Below are positions 1 to 6,244 of a stretch of DNA of 6,988 nt, in pieces. Position numbers and translations under genes: made by a program. Under the pieces are notes generated by a model. That model did no database searches. It was given only the letters and a program-made list of their open reading frames with translations, and was not told where the DNA came from. The DNA is taken from assembly GCA_003529305.1 (NCBI GenBank), contig DPWC01000075.1, positions 1 through 6,988 on the forward strand. The letters run 5' to 3'. Origin of the DNA: Actinomycetota bacterium. GTDB taxonomy: Bacteria; Actinomycetota; Actinomycetes; UBA12327. How positions within the stretch are numbered: the stretch's first letter is position 1; every line of letters starts with the position of its first letter.

Positions 1-525
1 GGCGGGGATTGCCTCGCTGTTCAGCGCCGGCACTCCGAAGCCGAGCAGTAGCACCAACAAAATCGTCGGGATCGCTCGAAAGATGTCGGCATACACCGTG
101 GCCAACACCCGCACCGGGAACAGCACCGGCACTGTGGTGCCGCGGGCCAACGCGATAAGAAGCGCGAGCACGAGAATCGCTGGTTCGGCAACCAGGAAAA
201 TCCGACAGTTGAGCCAAAATGCCGAGGCAATTTCGGGCAGGGTGCTGGTGAACTCGCCGGCGTCAAAGAAGAGAGAGCGCACCGCCGGCCAGCCGGGTGA
301 ACTGCCCACCAGCACCACGGCGAGCACGGCGAAGCCGACCAGGCTGACTGAGGCGATCAGCGCATCGCGACGAGCGCGACGGCGCACGAATCTCCGGCGC
401 ACCGGATCGATATAGGGCACCGGAGCAACGGCGGCAGCAGCGTCGACCCCAACCGCAGCGTCGACCGCAGCCGCCGAGTCGACAGAGCTCGTCGAGTCCG
501 GCTCGTGCACGGCGGAATCAGCCAC
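1..525 (-). CDS. Amino acid ABC transporter permease, N-terminal part (runs off left edge)
   Basis: Membrane-spanning permease of an ABC importer for polar amino acids; 175 codons are visible and the C-terminal part lies outside the window. The N-terminus (residues 1-37) is an Ala/Val/Asp/Ser-rich linker, followed by a very basic stretch at 43-53 (RRRFVRRRARR). A first hydrophobic helix spans about 55-74 and a second about 107-127. The segment at 138-164 contains YADIFRAIPT followed by a hydrophobic run, matching the Y-x-x-x-F-R-x-x-P-T/L block seen in His/Glu/Gln-type permeases. The start is taken as GTG at 525, the first start codon after the preceding SBP stop, 18 nt away; there is no clear Shine-Dalgarno, so reinitiation from the SBP is likely. 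GTG at 510 (residue 6) is an alternative. It sits directly behind the substrate-binding protein gene, and the missing ATPase probably follows. The family call is firm; the substrate is not determinable. Confidence 0.9.
   Translation of the reverse strand, partial: MADSAVHEPDSTSSVDSAAAVDAAVGVDAAAAVAPVPYIDPVRRRFVRRRARRDALIASVSLVGFAVLAVVLVGSSPGWPAVRSLFFDAGEFTSTLPEIASAFWLNCRIFLVAEPAILVLALLIALARGTTVPVLFPVRVLATVYADIFRAIPTILLVLLLGFGVPALNSEAIPA
430..483 (-). repeat. Three 18-bp imperfect tandem repeats in the permease N-terminus
   Basis: Three successive 18-bp units, each starting with GTCGAC on the minus strand (483-466, 465-448, 447-430), encode VDSAAA, VDAAVG and VDAAAA. The unit length is a multiple of three, so copy number could change without a frameshift. 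They lie in a low-complexity cytoplasmic linker ahead of the basic patch and first membrane helix, so this is probably replication-slippage expansion in a tolerant region rather than a functional domain. Confidence 0.7.
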
Positions 526-543
526 CGGGCGTCGCGCTGACGA

Positions 544-1395
544 CTACTCGGTGAAGTACGGCGCGTCCACGCCGGCCAGCCACTTGTCTTGGATCTGCTG
601 CAACTGACCAGAGGACTTCAAGGCCTCAAGCGCAGTGTTCAGGCAGGACGCCAGAGTGTTGCCCTTTTGCAGCAGCAGGCCGAACTTCTCGGCATTGGGT
701 CCATCTTGTGCCTTGAACTGACCGACGATCTTGCTGCCGTCCAGCTCGGCAGCGGTGATGTAGTACGCGGTCGGCAGGTCCACGACAAGACCGTCGATCT
801 GCTTGGCCTTCAGTGCCGCAGTGGCAGCGGCTGTGTCGTTATAGACCCGCGGCTGCGTGCTCGGGTTGATGGTGTCGTCGATGAAACTCAGTTGCGTGGT
901 CCCGACCTGGGCACCCAGTCGCGCTGACTTCAGATCAGCGATCGACTTCGCCGAGGCGATGGACGAGGTCTTCAGCGCGATGACAGCTTGGTTGACCGTG
1001 TAGTACCCGTCAGAGAAGGTCACGGCCTTGGCGCGCTCGGGGGTGATCGAGATCTGGTTGATGTCGAAGTCGAACGCCTTCTTGCCCGGTGCGTAAGAGT
1101 TGTTAAACGGCACCGTCACCCAGCGCACTTTGGTTGCGGGGTAGCCGATCTGCTTGGCCACCGCGTAAGCCACGGCCGACTCAAAGCCCTTGCCGTTGGT
1201 GGGGTTGTCATCGACAAAGTACGGCGGGTAAGCCGGCTTGTCGGTACCGATGGTCAGGACACCGGACTTCACGGTGGTCGCTGAGCACGCTGTCGGTGTG
1301 GCACTGGGAGCAGCGGTCGTGCCGCCGTTGGAAGTGCAGGCAGCCAACAGCAAGGCAGCAGGAACAGCGAGCAGAAGCAGGCGCGAACGACGCAC
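544..1395 (-). CDS. Polar amino acid ABC transporter substrate-binding lipoprotein (SBP_bac_3 class)
   Basis: Extracytoplasmic lipid-anchored receptor that captures an amino acid and delivers it to the permease encoded just downstream. The start chosen is GTG at 1395 (283 aa) because GGAGG lies 6 nt upstream; the longer reading from ATG at 1446 adds 17 residues, has no Shine-Dalgarno and would put an odd basic extension before the signal peptide. From the GTG, a basic VRRSR and hydrophobic core lead to a lipobox LAAC with acylated Cys20, then a Ser/Thr/Ala/Gly/Pro linker. The mature domain has GTDKPAYPPYF at 50-60 and FDFDINQISITPER at 108-121, whose Arg121 matches the carboxylate-binding Arg of HisJ/GlnH. 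Asp206 in VVDLPTAYY fits the amino-group-binding Asp. Cys37 and Cys251 could form a disulfide (inference). Substrate identity (Glu, Gln or another polar amino acid) is unresolved. Confidence 0.94.
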   Translation of the reverse strand: MRRSRLLLLAVPAALLLAACTSNGGTTAAPSATPTACSATTVKSGVLTIGTDKPAYPPYFVDDNPTNGKGFESAVAYAVAKQIGYPATKVRWVTVPFNNSYAPGKKAFDFDINQISITPERAKAVTFSDGYYTVNQAVIALKTSSIASAKSIADLKSARLGAQVGTTQLSFIDDTINPSTQPRVYNDTAAATAALKAKQIDGLVVDLPTAYYITAAELDGSKIVGQFKAQDGPNAEKFGLLLQKGNTLASCLNTALEALKSSGQLQQIQDKWLAGVDAPYFTE

Positions 1396-1400
1396 GGTGG

Positions 1401-1406
1401 ACCTCC
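1401..1406 (-). promoter_or_regulatory. Ribosome binding site that decides the SBP start
   Basis: The minus strand reads GGAGGT, with six bases between GGAGG and GTG at 1395. This is a near-ideal Shine-Dalgarno and supports the internal GTG over the upstream ATG at 1446, which has no comparable site. Confidence 0.75.
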
Positions 1407-1461
1407 GGGTCAGGGCCGCGGAACCTCCTCGGCCACGCCGGATCATGCCAGCCGCACTGCC

Positions 1462-3747
1462 CTAGCGCGCGGCGGGGATGTCCTCGATCAGGCCAGCCTC
1501 GGCCTCGTAGGTTTGGTCATCGGTCTCCACCGACAGGTGCGGCAGCAGTTTGTCGAGCCAGCCCGGCAGCCACCAGTTCGCGTTACCGAACAGTGTCATC
1601 AGCGAGGGCACGAGCACTAGTCGCACGACGAAGGCATCCAGCAGTACGGCGGTGGCCAGCGAGAGTCCGAAGAGTTTGATCGTGGCGTCATCGCCAAAGA
1701 CGAAGCCGAAGAACACCGAGGCCATGATCGCGGCGGCGGCGGCCACCACTCGCCCGGAGCCCGCGAGACCTCGGCGGATCGCCACATGGTTGTCCTTGCT
1801 GTGTGCCCACTCCTCTTGCATACGACTGACCAGAAAGACCTGGTAGTCCATCGAGAGGCCAAAGAGAATGGCGAAGAGGAACACTGGCACGAAGGGGGCG
1901 ATCGGTCCGGTGGCCTGCACGCCGAAGAGGTCCTTGATCCAGCCCCATTGGAAGACCGCCACGGAAATACCCAAGGCCGCGCCGTAGCTGATCAGACTGG
2001 CCAAGGCACCAATGACGGGCACCAGCAGGGAGCGGAACAAGATGCTCAGCGCCACAATGCCCAAGCCGATAACGATGACAAGGAACAGCGGCAGAGCGTC
2101 GGAGAGCACTCGGCCAAAGTCGATCGTGATGGCCTTGGTGCCACCGACATAGGCCTTCACACCGGTGCCCTTAGTGGCCGCCGGGATGACCTCCTCGCGC
2201 AGGCGATTGAGCAGGCCTTGGGTGGCTTGATCCTGCGGAGCCGATGTCGGGTACACCGTGATCAGCGCTGCGGTAGAGCGCTGCGGCGACTTCAGATCGC
2301 TCGGCACCGGGTTGGTAGCGCCGGCAACACCCTGAGTGCGCTGGATTGCCGCTGCCAGCGGATAGGCCCCCGACAGTGCACCGGCTCGCGGCAACTCGAC
2401 GACCACAATGAAGGGTCCGTTGACGCCCGGACCGAATGCCTTCGTGAGCAACTCGTACCCGGTGCGAGAGGGGTTGCCCGGCTTCTTGCCGCTGGCATCG
2501 GCGAAGCCTTGCTGCAGGCCCAGGGTTGGCAGCGCGATGATCGCCATCACCACCAAAGCGCCGATGACCAGCAGCAGGGGCCGACCTTGCAGCCACTCGC
2601 CATAACGAGCAAAGGCGGTGCCGCGCGGGTGCAGCTTGCGTGGCTTTCGCGCCCACGGCAACTTCAGGGCATAAGCCCGACGACCCAGCAGGGAGATCAC
2701 GGCGGGCAACAGCCACAGGGCACTGAGCATGACCGTGAACACGGTGAGCATGGAGGCGGTGGCTAGTCCGTTGATGAAGTTGATGCGCAGGACGAAAAGT
2801 CCGGCTAGCGCAACGATGACAGTGGTGCCCGCGAACAGCACAGCGCGACCAGAGGTGTTCACCGATTCGATCGCCGCGACGCGGGGTTCTTTACCGGCAT
2901 CTACTGCCGCCTTGAAGCGGTTAATGACGAATAAGGAGTAGTCGATACCCACTCCCCACCCGATCAGGCTGGCCAGGATGGGCGCGAAGGTGGGGATGTC
3001 CGCGATGTTGGTGAAGACAGTGACTGCGGCCAGTCCGGTGGCCAATCCAAATCCGGCGGTGACGATCGGTAGTCCAGCGGCCACGACGGCGCCAAACATG
3101 ATCGCCATGATGATCAGGGCGACGATGATGCCGATGCCCTCGGTCTTCGGCGGCTTGCCTTGGGCGAAGTCGAAGACGCGTCCAGAGACGCCGACCTTCA
3201 ATGTCTCGGTGTTGGCCTTGATGATGATGTCGTCAATGGCGGCAACATCCGCGCTGTTGGCCTTTCCATCGGTGGTACGGATTAAGACGGTGGCTTTGGC
3301 CACTGAGCCGTCTTTGCTCACCGGGGCCACAAAGGAAGCAGCCGTGCCCAGGGGGCTGGGTCCGGCGCCTTGCGCGGCAGCGCGCTGCTGAGCGGCAGCG
3401 CGTGCCGCGGCCGGGTCAAAGGGCGAGGTGATGGAGACGACTGACTTGTTCTTCTTGACCTGCGCGAGCACCTTCTGGGCGGCCGCGGCATTGGCCGGGG
3501 TCAGCACACTGCCGCGGTTGGCACCGAAAACGATCGCCGCGGAGTCGGCGCCCTTGGGCTGAAAGGCCGGGAACTGCTTGATCAGCAGATTCTGGGCCGT
3601 GGTGGATTCCGTGTTGGGCAGTTGGAAGGAGTCGTTGTAGCCGGCCTTCAGAGCTCCGGCGGCAGTGAAGACTCCGACCATCAGCAGCGCCCAAATAAAC
3701 AGGGCTTTCCACGGGTTGTTCACGGACCAGCGGGAGATCGGGCCCAC
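1462..3747 (-). CDS. MMPL-family RND-type membrane transporter
   Basis: Large inner-membrane exporter of the MMPL/RND superfamily, 761 aa, expected to use the proton gradient to move lipids, metabolites or drugs. The topology is the classical doubled arrangement. TM1 is about 13-35, followed by an extracytoplasmic loop to about 203, then TM2-6 to about 355. TM7 is about 389-410, a second loop runs to about 548, and TM8-12 run to about 720, with a hydrophilic acidic tail. Both halves carry the proton-relay signature: GWGVGIDYSLF with Asp269-Tyr270 and LFGLSMDYQVF with Asp634-Tyr635, equivalent to the Asp-Tyr pairs of MmpL3. DAFVVRLVLVPSLM at 704-717 is another family motif. An Ala/Gln-rich low-complexity stretch lies at 112-128. 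Start GTG 3747 has TGGAG 5 nt upstream. Resemblance is to Streptomyces ActII-3-like MMPL proteins; cargo is unknown. It lies 77 nt after recX and 66 nt before the SBP start, so cotranscription is possible. Confidence 0.95.
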   Translation of the reverse strand: MGPISRWSVNNPWKALFIWALLMVGVFTAAGALKAGYNDSFQLPNTESTTAQNLLIKQFPAFQPKGADSAAIVFGANRGSVLTPANAAAAQKVLAQVKKNKSVVSITSPFDPAAARAAAQQRAAAQGAGPSPLGTAASFVAPVSKDGSVAKATVLIRTTDGKANSADVAAIDDIIIKANTETLKVGVSGRVFDFAQGKPPKTEGIGIIVALIIMAIMFGAVVAAGLPIVTAGFGLATGLAAVTVFTNIADIPTFAPILASLIGWGVGIDYSLFVINRFKAAVDAGKEPRVAAIESVNTSGRAVLFAGTTVIVALAGLFVLRINFINGLATASMLTVFTVMLSALWLLPAVISLLGRRAYALKLPWARKPRKLHPRGTAFARYGEWLQGRPLLLVIGALVVMAIIALPTLGLQQGFADASGKKPGNPSRTGYELLTKAFGPGVNGPFIVVVELPRAGALSGAYPLAAAIQRTQGVAGATNPVPSDLKSPQRSTAALITVYPTSAPQDQATQGLLNRLREEVIPAATKGTGVKAYVGGTKAITIDFGRVLSDALPLFLVIVIGLGIVALSILFRSLLVPVIGALASLISYGAALGISVAVFQWGWIKDLFGVQATGPIAPFVPVFLFAILFGLSMDYQVFLVSRMQEEWAHSKDNHVAIRRGLAGSGRVVAAAAAIMASVFFGFVFGDDATIKLFGLSLATAVLLDAFVVRLVLVPSLMTLFGNANWWLPGWLDKLLPHLSVETDDQTYEAEAGLIEDIPAAR

Positions 3748-3791
3748 AGTGGCTCCACTTCACTTCGTGCAGGAGCGGCACATCGTTAGGC

Positions 3792-3828
3792 CGCTGGGTC
3801 AGCCCTCAACCTACCGGCGCTGGGTCAG
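3792..3828. repeat. 11-bp direct repeat pair between recX and the MMPL gene
   Basis: The 11-mer CGCTGGGTCAG occurs at 3792-3802 and again at 3818-3828, 26 bp apart start to start. The second copy overlaps the recX stop codon. They lie upstream of the MMPL start, where a paired regulator site could be placed, but they could equally be a chance duplication; no palindrome is present in the unit. Confidence 0.5.
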
Positions 3829-4397
3829 TCTGGCTCGATGAGGTCGGTGACCTCATCGTCGTTGCCCACGGCGCCCATGCGGGCTTCTACTTCACGGATG
3901 ACCTCGTAGGTCAACTCGGGGGGAAAGCCGCGCCGGGCCAGTGCACTGGCGAGTCTGCGGCGGCGTGCTGGTGGCTCCAAAGTGGCCACGCTGCGCCAGC
4001 GTTTGGTGACGGTGGCTAGTGCCAGTTCTCGTTCCTCGTCGATCGTGGTGGCCGAGAGCGCCTCGGTGATGATGTCCTCGGGCACCCCTTTGCGGGTCAG
4101 TTCTTGGCGAAGTCCACGCTGACTGATGCCGCGAGCTGTACGACGGCTCGTGATGTAGTCACGGGCGAAGGTGACATCGTCAATCAGGCCAACTTCGGTG
4201 AAGCGGTCAAGAACTTCCCGCGCCACGGCAGCACTGATGCCTTTGCCTGCGAGCTTTTGGCGCAGGTGTTCGCGGGTGCGGGCACTGCTGGCTAATTGGC
4301 GCAGGATGATCGCGCGAGCGCGTTCATCCTCAGGCACTAACGAGTCAGCATCGCCGGTGCCCTGGGTGTCGTCAGTGACTGCGTGAACAGTGGTCAC
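3825..4397 (-). CDS. recX: RecX, regulator of RecA
   Basis: Cytoplasmic modulator that binds RecA filaments and limits their assembly and ATPase/strand-exchange activity. The protein is 190 aa, normal for actinobacterial RecX. A poorly conserved acidic N-terminus (1-26) precedes three successive three-helix repeats at about 27-68, 70-116 and 118-172. Recognisable family motifs are ILRQLASSARTREHLRQKL at 31-49 and LIDDVTFARDYI at 71-82, followed by the R..G...L..EL..KGV pattern to 105. The tail is acidic. The start is GTG at 4397, 17 nt after the recA stop with only weak ribosome binding potential, which fits low-level translation from the recA-recX message. No terminator hairpin is visible in the recA-recX gap, so SOS induction of recA should carry recX with it. 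Confidence 0.96.
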   Translation of the reverse strand: MTTVHAVTDDTQGTGDADSLVPEDERARAIILRQLASSARTREHLRQKLAGKGISAAVAREVLDRFTEVGLIDDVTFARDYITSRRTARGISQRGLRQELTRKGVPEDIITEALSATTIDEERELALATVTKRWRSVATLEPPARRRRLASALARRGFPPELTYEVIREVEARMGAVGNDDEVTDLIEPD

Positions 4398-4414
4398 TGG
4401 TGCCGGTTTCGCGC

Positions 4415-5455
4415 TTACTCGACGGGGACGGCAACGGTGAGGTCAATGGGCTCGTCGATGCGTGCCCCCACCCCGAGGTGCTCCTTGATCTTCTTCTCCA
4501 GTTCATCGGAGAGATCCGGGTTGTCGCGCAGGAAGTTTCGCGCGTTCTCCTTGCCTTGACCGAGCTGGTCGCCTTCGTAGGTGTACCAGGCACCGGACTT
4601 ACGAATGAAGCCGTGCTCGACACCCATGTCGATCAATCCGCCTTCGCGGCTGATCCCGACGCCATAGATGATGTCGAACTCGGCCTGCTTAAACGGCGGA
4701 GCGACCTTGTTCTTGACCACCTTCACGCGAGTGCGGTTGCCCACAGCCTCGGTGCCGTCTTTGAGGGTCTCAATGCGGCGCACATCCAGGCGCACCGAGG
4801 AGTAGAACTTCAGGGCACGCCCACCGGTGGTGGTCTCGGGCGATCCGAACATCACGCCGATCTTCTCGCGCAGCTGGTTGATAAAGATCGCAGTGGTGCC
4901 GGAGGCGTTCATGGCCCCGGTGATCTTGCGCAAGGCCTGCGACATCAATCGGGCCTGCAGACCGACATGGCTGTCACCCATCTCGCCCTCGATTTCAGCG
5001 CGCGGCACGAGGGCGGCAACAGAGTCGATGACGATGATGTCGATAGCGCCAGAGCGGATCAGCATGTCTGTGATTTCGAGTGCCTGCTCACCGGTGTCGG
5101 GCTGGCTGACCAGCAGGGCGTCGATGTCGACACCAAGCTTGGCGGCGTAGTCGGGGTCCAGGGCGTGCTCGGCGTCAATGAAGGCGGCAATACCGCCAGC
5201 GCGCTGCACACTGGCCACCGCGTGCAAGGCAACCGTGGTCTTTCCGGAGGACTCAGGACCGTAGATCTCGACCACGCGACCACGCGGCAGACCACCGATA
5301 CCCAGGGCAACATCGAGAGCAATTGAGCCGGTGGGGATGACCTCAACGGGGGCGCGAGCCTCATCGCCCAGGCGCATCACCGAGCCTTTGCCAAACTGGC
5401 GGTCGATCTGGGCCAATGCGGCCTCGAGGGCCTTGTCGCGGTCAGTTGCGGCCAT
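4415..5455 (-). CDS. recA: Recombinase RecA
   Basis: DNA-dependent ATPase that forms filaments on single-stranded DNA, drives homologous pairing and strand exchange, and stimulates LexA self-cleavage. Length 346 aa, typical, uninterrupted by an intein (unlike M. tuberculosis RecA). Residues 1-33 form the N-terminal helix/strand used in filament contacts. Walker A GPESSGKT is at 66-73, catalytic Glu96 in IDAEHALD, and Walker B IIVID ends at Asp144. Loop L1 is around 157-164, FINQLREKIG at 191-200 includes Gln194, and loop L2 reads on through the Gly-rich 204-212. The C-terminal domain is 270-346. ATG at 5455 is preceded by a purine-rich GAAGGG at a rather long 10-nt spacing. recX follows immediately. 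Upstream there are two candidate damage-responsive promoters. Every core motif looks intact. Confidence 0.99.
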   Translation of the reverse strand: MAATDRDKALEAALAQIDRQFGKGSVMRLGDEARAPVEVIPTGSIALDVALGIGGLPRGRVVEIYGPESSGKTTVALHAVASVQRAGGIAAFIDAEHALDPDYAAKLGVDIDALLVSQPDTGEQALEITDMLIRSGAIDIIVIDSVAALVPRAEIEGEMGDSHVGLQARLMSQALRKITGAMNASGTTAIFINQLREKIGVMFGSPETTTGGRALKFYSSVRLDVRRIETLKDGTEAVGNRTRVKVVKNKVAPPFKQAEFDIIYGVGISREGGLIDMGVEHGFIRKSGAWYTYEGDQLGQGKENARNFLRDNPDLSDELEKKIKEHLGVGARIDEPIDLTVAVPVE

Positions 5456-5520
5456 GGGTTACGGACCCTTCAGTGCTGGACTTCCCCGCCGACCGGTGTG
5501 CCGCCGGGGTTCGAGATCGG

Positions 5521-5543
5521 ACCCTAAGTGGGGCTTCCGACAA
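5521..5543 (-). promoter_or_regulatory. PafBC (RecA-NDp)-like promoter of recA
   Basis: The minus strand reads TTGTCGGAA (5543-5535), exactly eight bases, then TAGGGT (5526-5521). The mycobacterial LexA-independent damage promoter class bound by PafBC is described as TTGTCRGTG-N8-TANNNT; here the first seven positions, the 8-nt spacing and the -10 all agree, and only the last two bases of the upstream element (AA rather than TG) differ. Transcription would begin about 7 bases past the -10, giving a recA leader of roughly 60 nt. The motif match is read from the sequence; use by PafBC is inference. Confidence 0.65.
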
Positions 5544-5601
5544 GGCCCAGAAACCGTTGGCAGGCCTGTGGAAAGTCGTTCTTGGGGGCGATCTGGTGTA
5601 G

Positions 5602-5607
5602 ACCCTA
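5602..5607 (-). promoter_or_regulatory. Second candidate recA -10 element (TAGGGT) beside the LexA box
   Basis: The minus strand carries TAGGGT at 5607-5602 inside TTAGGGTC, an 8-mer identical to that around the proximal -10 at 5521-5526. The LexA box lies 3 bp upstream of it, in the spacer/-35 position, the classical place for repression. No good -35 hexamer is visible 16-18 nt upstream, so support comes from the shared octamer and the LexA box position. Confidence 0.4.
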
Positions 5608-5610
5608 AAC

Positions 5611-5625
5611 CGAACAGGTGTTCGA
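5611..5625. promoter_or_regulatory. LexA-binding SOS box
   Basis: CGAACAGGTGTTCGA contains the palindrome CGAAC-N4-GTTCG, agreeing with the SOS box of mycobacteria, Streptomyces and Bacillus (core GAAC-N4-GTTC). It lies 156 bp upstream of the recA start and 86 bp upstream of the divergent phosphatase start. LexA bound here should repress the distal recA promoter until RecA-stimulated self-cleavage; whether it also controls the phosphatase-sigma unit cannot be told from position alone. It is the only such site I found in the window. Confidence 0.9.
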
Positions 5626-5678
5626 ATCCGGCCGACACGCCGATTTACCTCCCGCCTAGAACTGCGTCTGGGTAGGTG

Positions 5679-5697
5679 GAGGGGGAAATTCCCCCTC
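5679..5697. promoter_or_regulatory. Perfect 9-bp inverted repeat, operator-like, before the phosphatase gene
   Basis: GAGGGGGAA (5679-5687), one A, then TTCCCCCTC (5689-5697): perfect dyad symmetry over 19 bp, ending one base before the GGGAGG Shine-Dalgarno (5699-5704) of the phosphatase gene. A one-base centre cannot form a full hairpin in RNA without opening pairs in the middle, so a dimeric repressor operator is the more natural reading. An RNA stem masking the ribosome binding site remains possible, since the CCCCCTC arm could also pair with the GGGAGG. The binding factor is unknown. Confidence 0.65.
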
Positions 5698-5710
5698 AGG
5701 GAGGAGCACC

Positions 5711-6244
5711 ATGACCCAGCAATTGGACTACCCCATCACTACCTGGCCCACCGCAGAGCCCGATGAAATCCTGCCCGGCCTGTACCAAGGCGGTACTGAG
5801 GACGACGATGTTCTCGGTTATGGAACGCATCGTCGCACTCGCGGCGACTTCCCCTTTGACCTCGTGGTCACGGCATACGCCGATGCCAACCCGGTGCCGT
5901 GGCATGTCGAAGAGATCCGCTTCGGCTTCTACGACAGCGCTCTGGACGGCGGCGACATTCCGCGCATCGTGCGCATCGCCCGGCAAGCCCACGCGCGGTG
6001 GAAGCAGGGCGATCAAGTGCTCGTGCGCTGCCAAGCCGGCGTGAACCGATCAGGGCTGATCAGTGCATTGATCCTTCTCCTCGAGGGCTACTCGCCTGAG
6101 GACGCCATTGGTTTGCTGCGCACTCGCCGCAGCAGTCATGTTCTGGCCAATCGACACTTCGAGCAGTGGCTGTGCACCGAGGCCGTCGGCTGGTTGGATC
6201 CGTCCCTAGGGGCCACCTTGGGTGACCCGGCCCAGAGGGGGTGA
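5711..6244 (+). CDS. Dual-specificity/tyrosine-type protein phosphatase domain protein
   Basis: Cytoplasmic Cys-based phosphatase of 177 aa, expected to remove phosphate from tyrosine or Ser/Thr residues or another phosphorylated substrate. The active-site loop VRCQAGVNRSG at 105-115 fits CX5R(S/T): nucleophile Cys107, phosphate-binding Arg113 and Ser114. The residue before the Cys is Arg, not the common His, which may alter Cys reactivity. A likely general acid is Asp75 in FGFYDSALDGGD, about 32 residues before the Cys as in DSPs. EILPGLYQGG at 19-28 matches the usual DSP domain opening (I-x-x-x-L-Y-x-G), and a helical segment follows the P-loop. No signal peptide or membrane helix. ATG 5711 is preceded by GGAGG 6 nt upstream. 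It overlaps the downstream sigma gene by 4 nt and is divergent from recA. The natural substrate is unknown; a role in controlling the sigma factor pathway is inference from the operon. Confidence 0.85.
   Translation: MTQQLDYPITTWPTAEPDEILPGLYQGGTEDDDVLGYGTHRRTRGDFPFDLVVTAYADANPVPWHVEEIRFGFYDSALDGGDIPRIVRIARQAHARWKQGDQVLVRCQAGVNRSGLISALILLLEGYSPEDAIGLLRTRRSSHVLANRHFEQWLCTEAVGWLDPSLGATLGDPAQRG

Noticed and set aside
83..415. Open frame of 110 codons opposite the permease
   Set aside because: The minus strand carries clear permease helices and the Y-x-x-x-F-R-x-x-P motif; the plus product is Arg/Thr/Ser/Ala low complexity.
1396..1446. Longer SBP start at ATG 1446
   Set aside because: No Shine-Dalgarno and an atypical 17-residue extension before the signal peptide; GTG 1395 with GGAGG is better.
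1786..2766. Open frame of 326 codons on the plus strand opposite the MMPL gene
   Set aside because: The product is a His/Gln/Arg/Asp-rich low-complexity string typical of a shadow frame, while the minus strand encodes an intact MMPL protein.
3748..3759. Short palindrome AGTGG-CT-CCACT at the MMPL start
   Set aside because: Five-base arms with a two-base centre are easily accidental and overlap the ribosome binding site TGGAG.
4400..5326. Open frame of 308 codons on the plus strand opposite recA
   Set aside because: It is antisense to an unambiguous recA, its product has no recognisable domain, and long antisense open frames are expected opposite biased GC-rich codons.
5616..5635. TTCGAATCC resembling a tRNA T-loop
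   Set aside because: The flanking five bases (AGGTG and CCGGC) do not pair as a T-stem, there is no acceptor stem or CCA, and the motif is explained by the LexA box.
5632..5662. Possible plus-strand promoter CCGACA with TAGAAC for the phosphatase unit
   Set aside because: The spacer is 19 nt and the -10 lacks the final T; a promoter must exist in this spacer but I cannot place it.
5331..5675. Open frame of 114 codons crossing the recA start and spacer on the plus strand
   Set aside because: It runs through the recA 5' end, the PafBC-like promoter and the LexA box, and its product has no family features.
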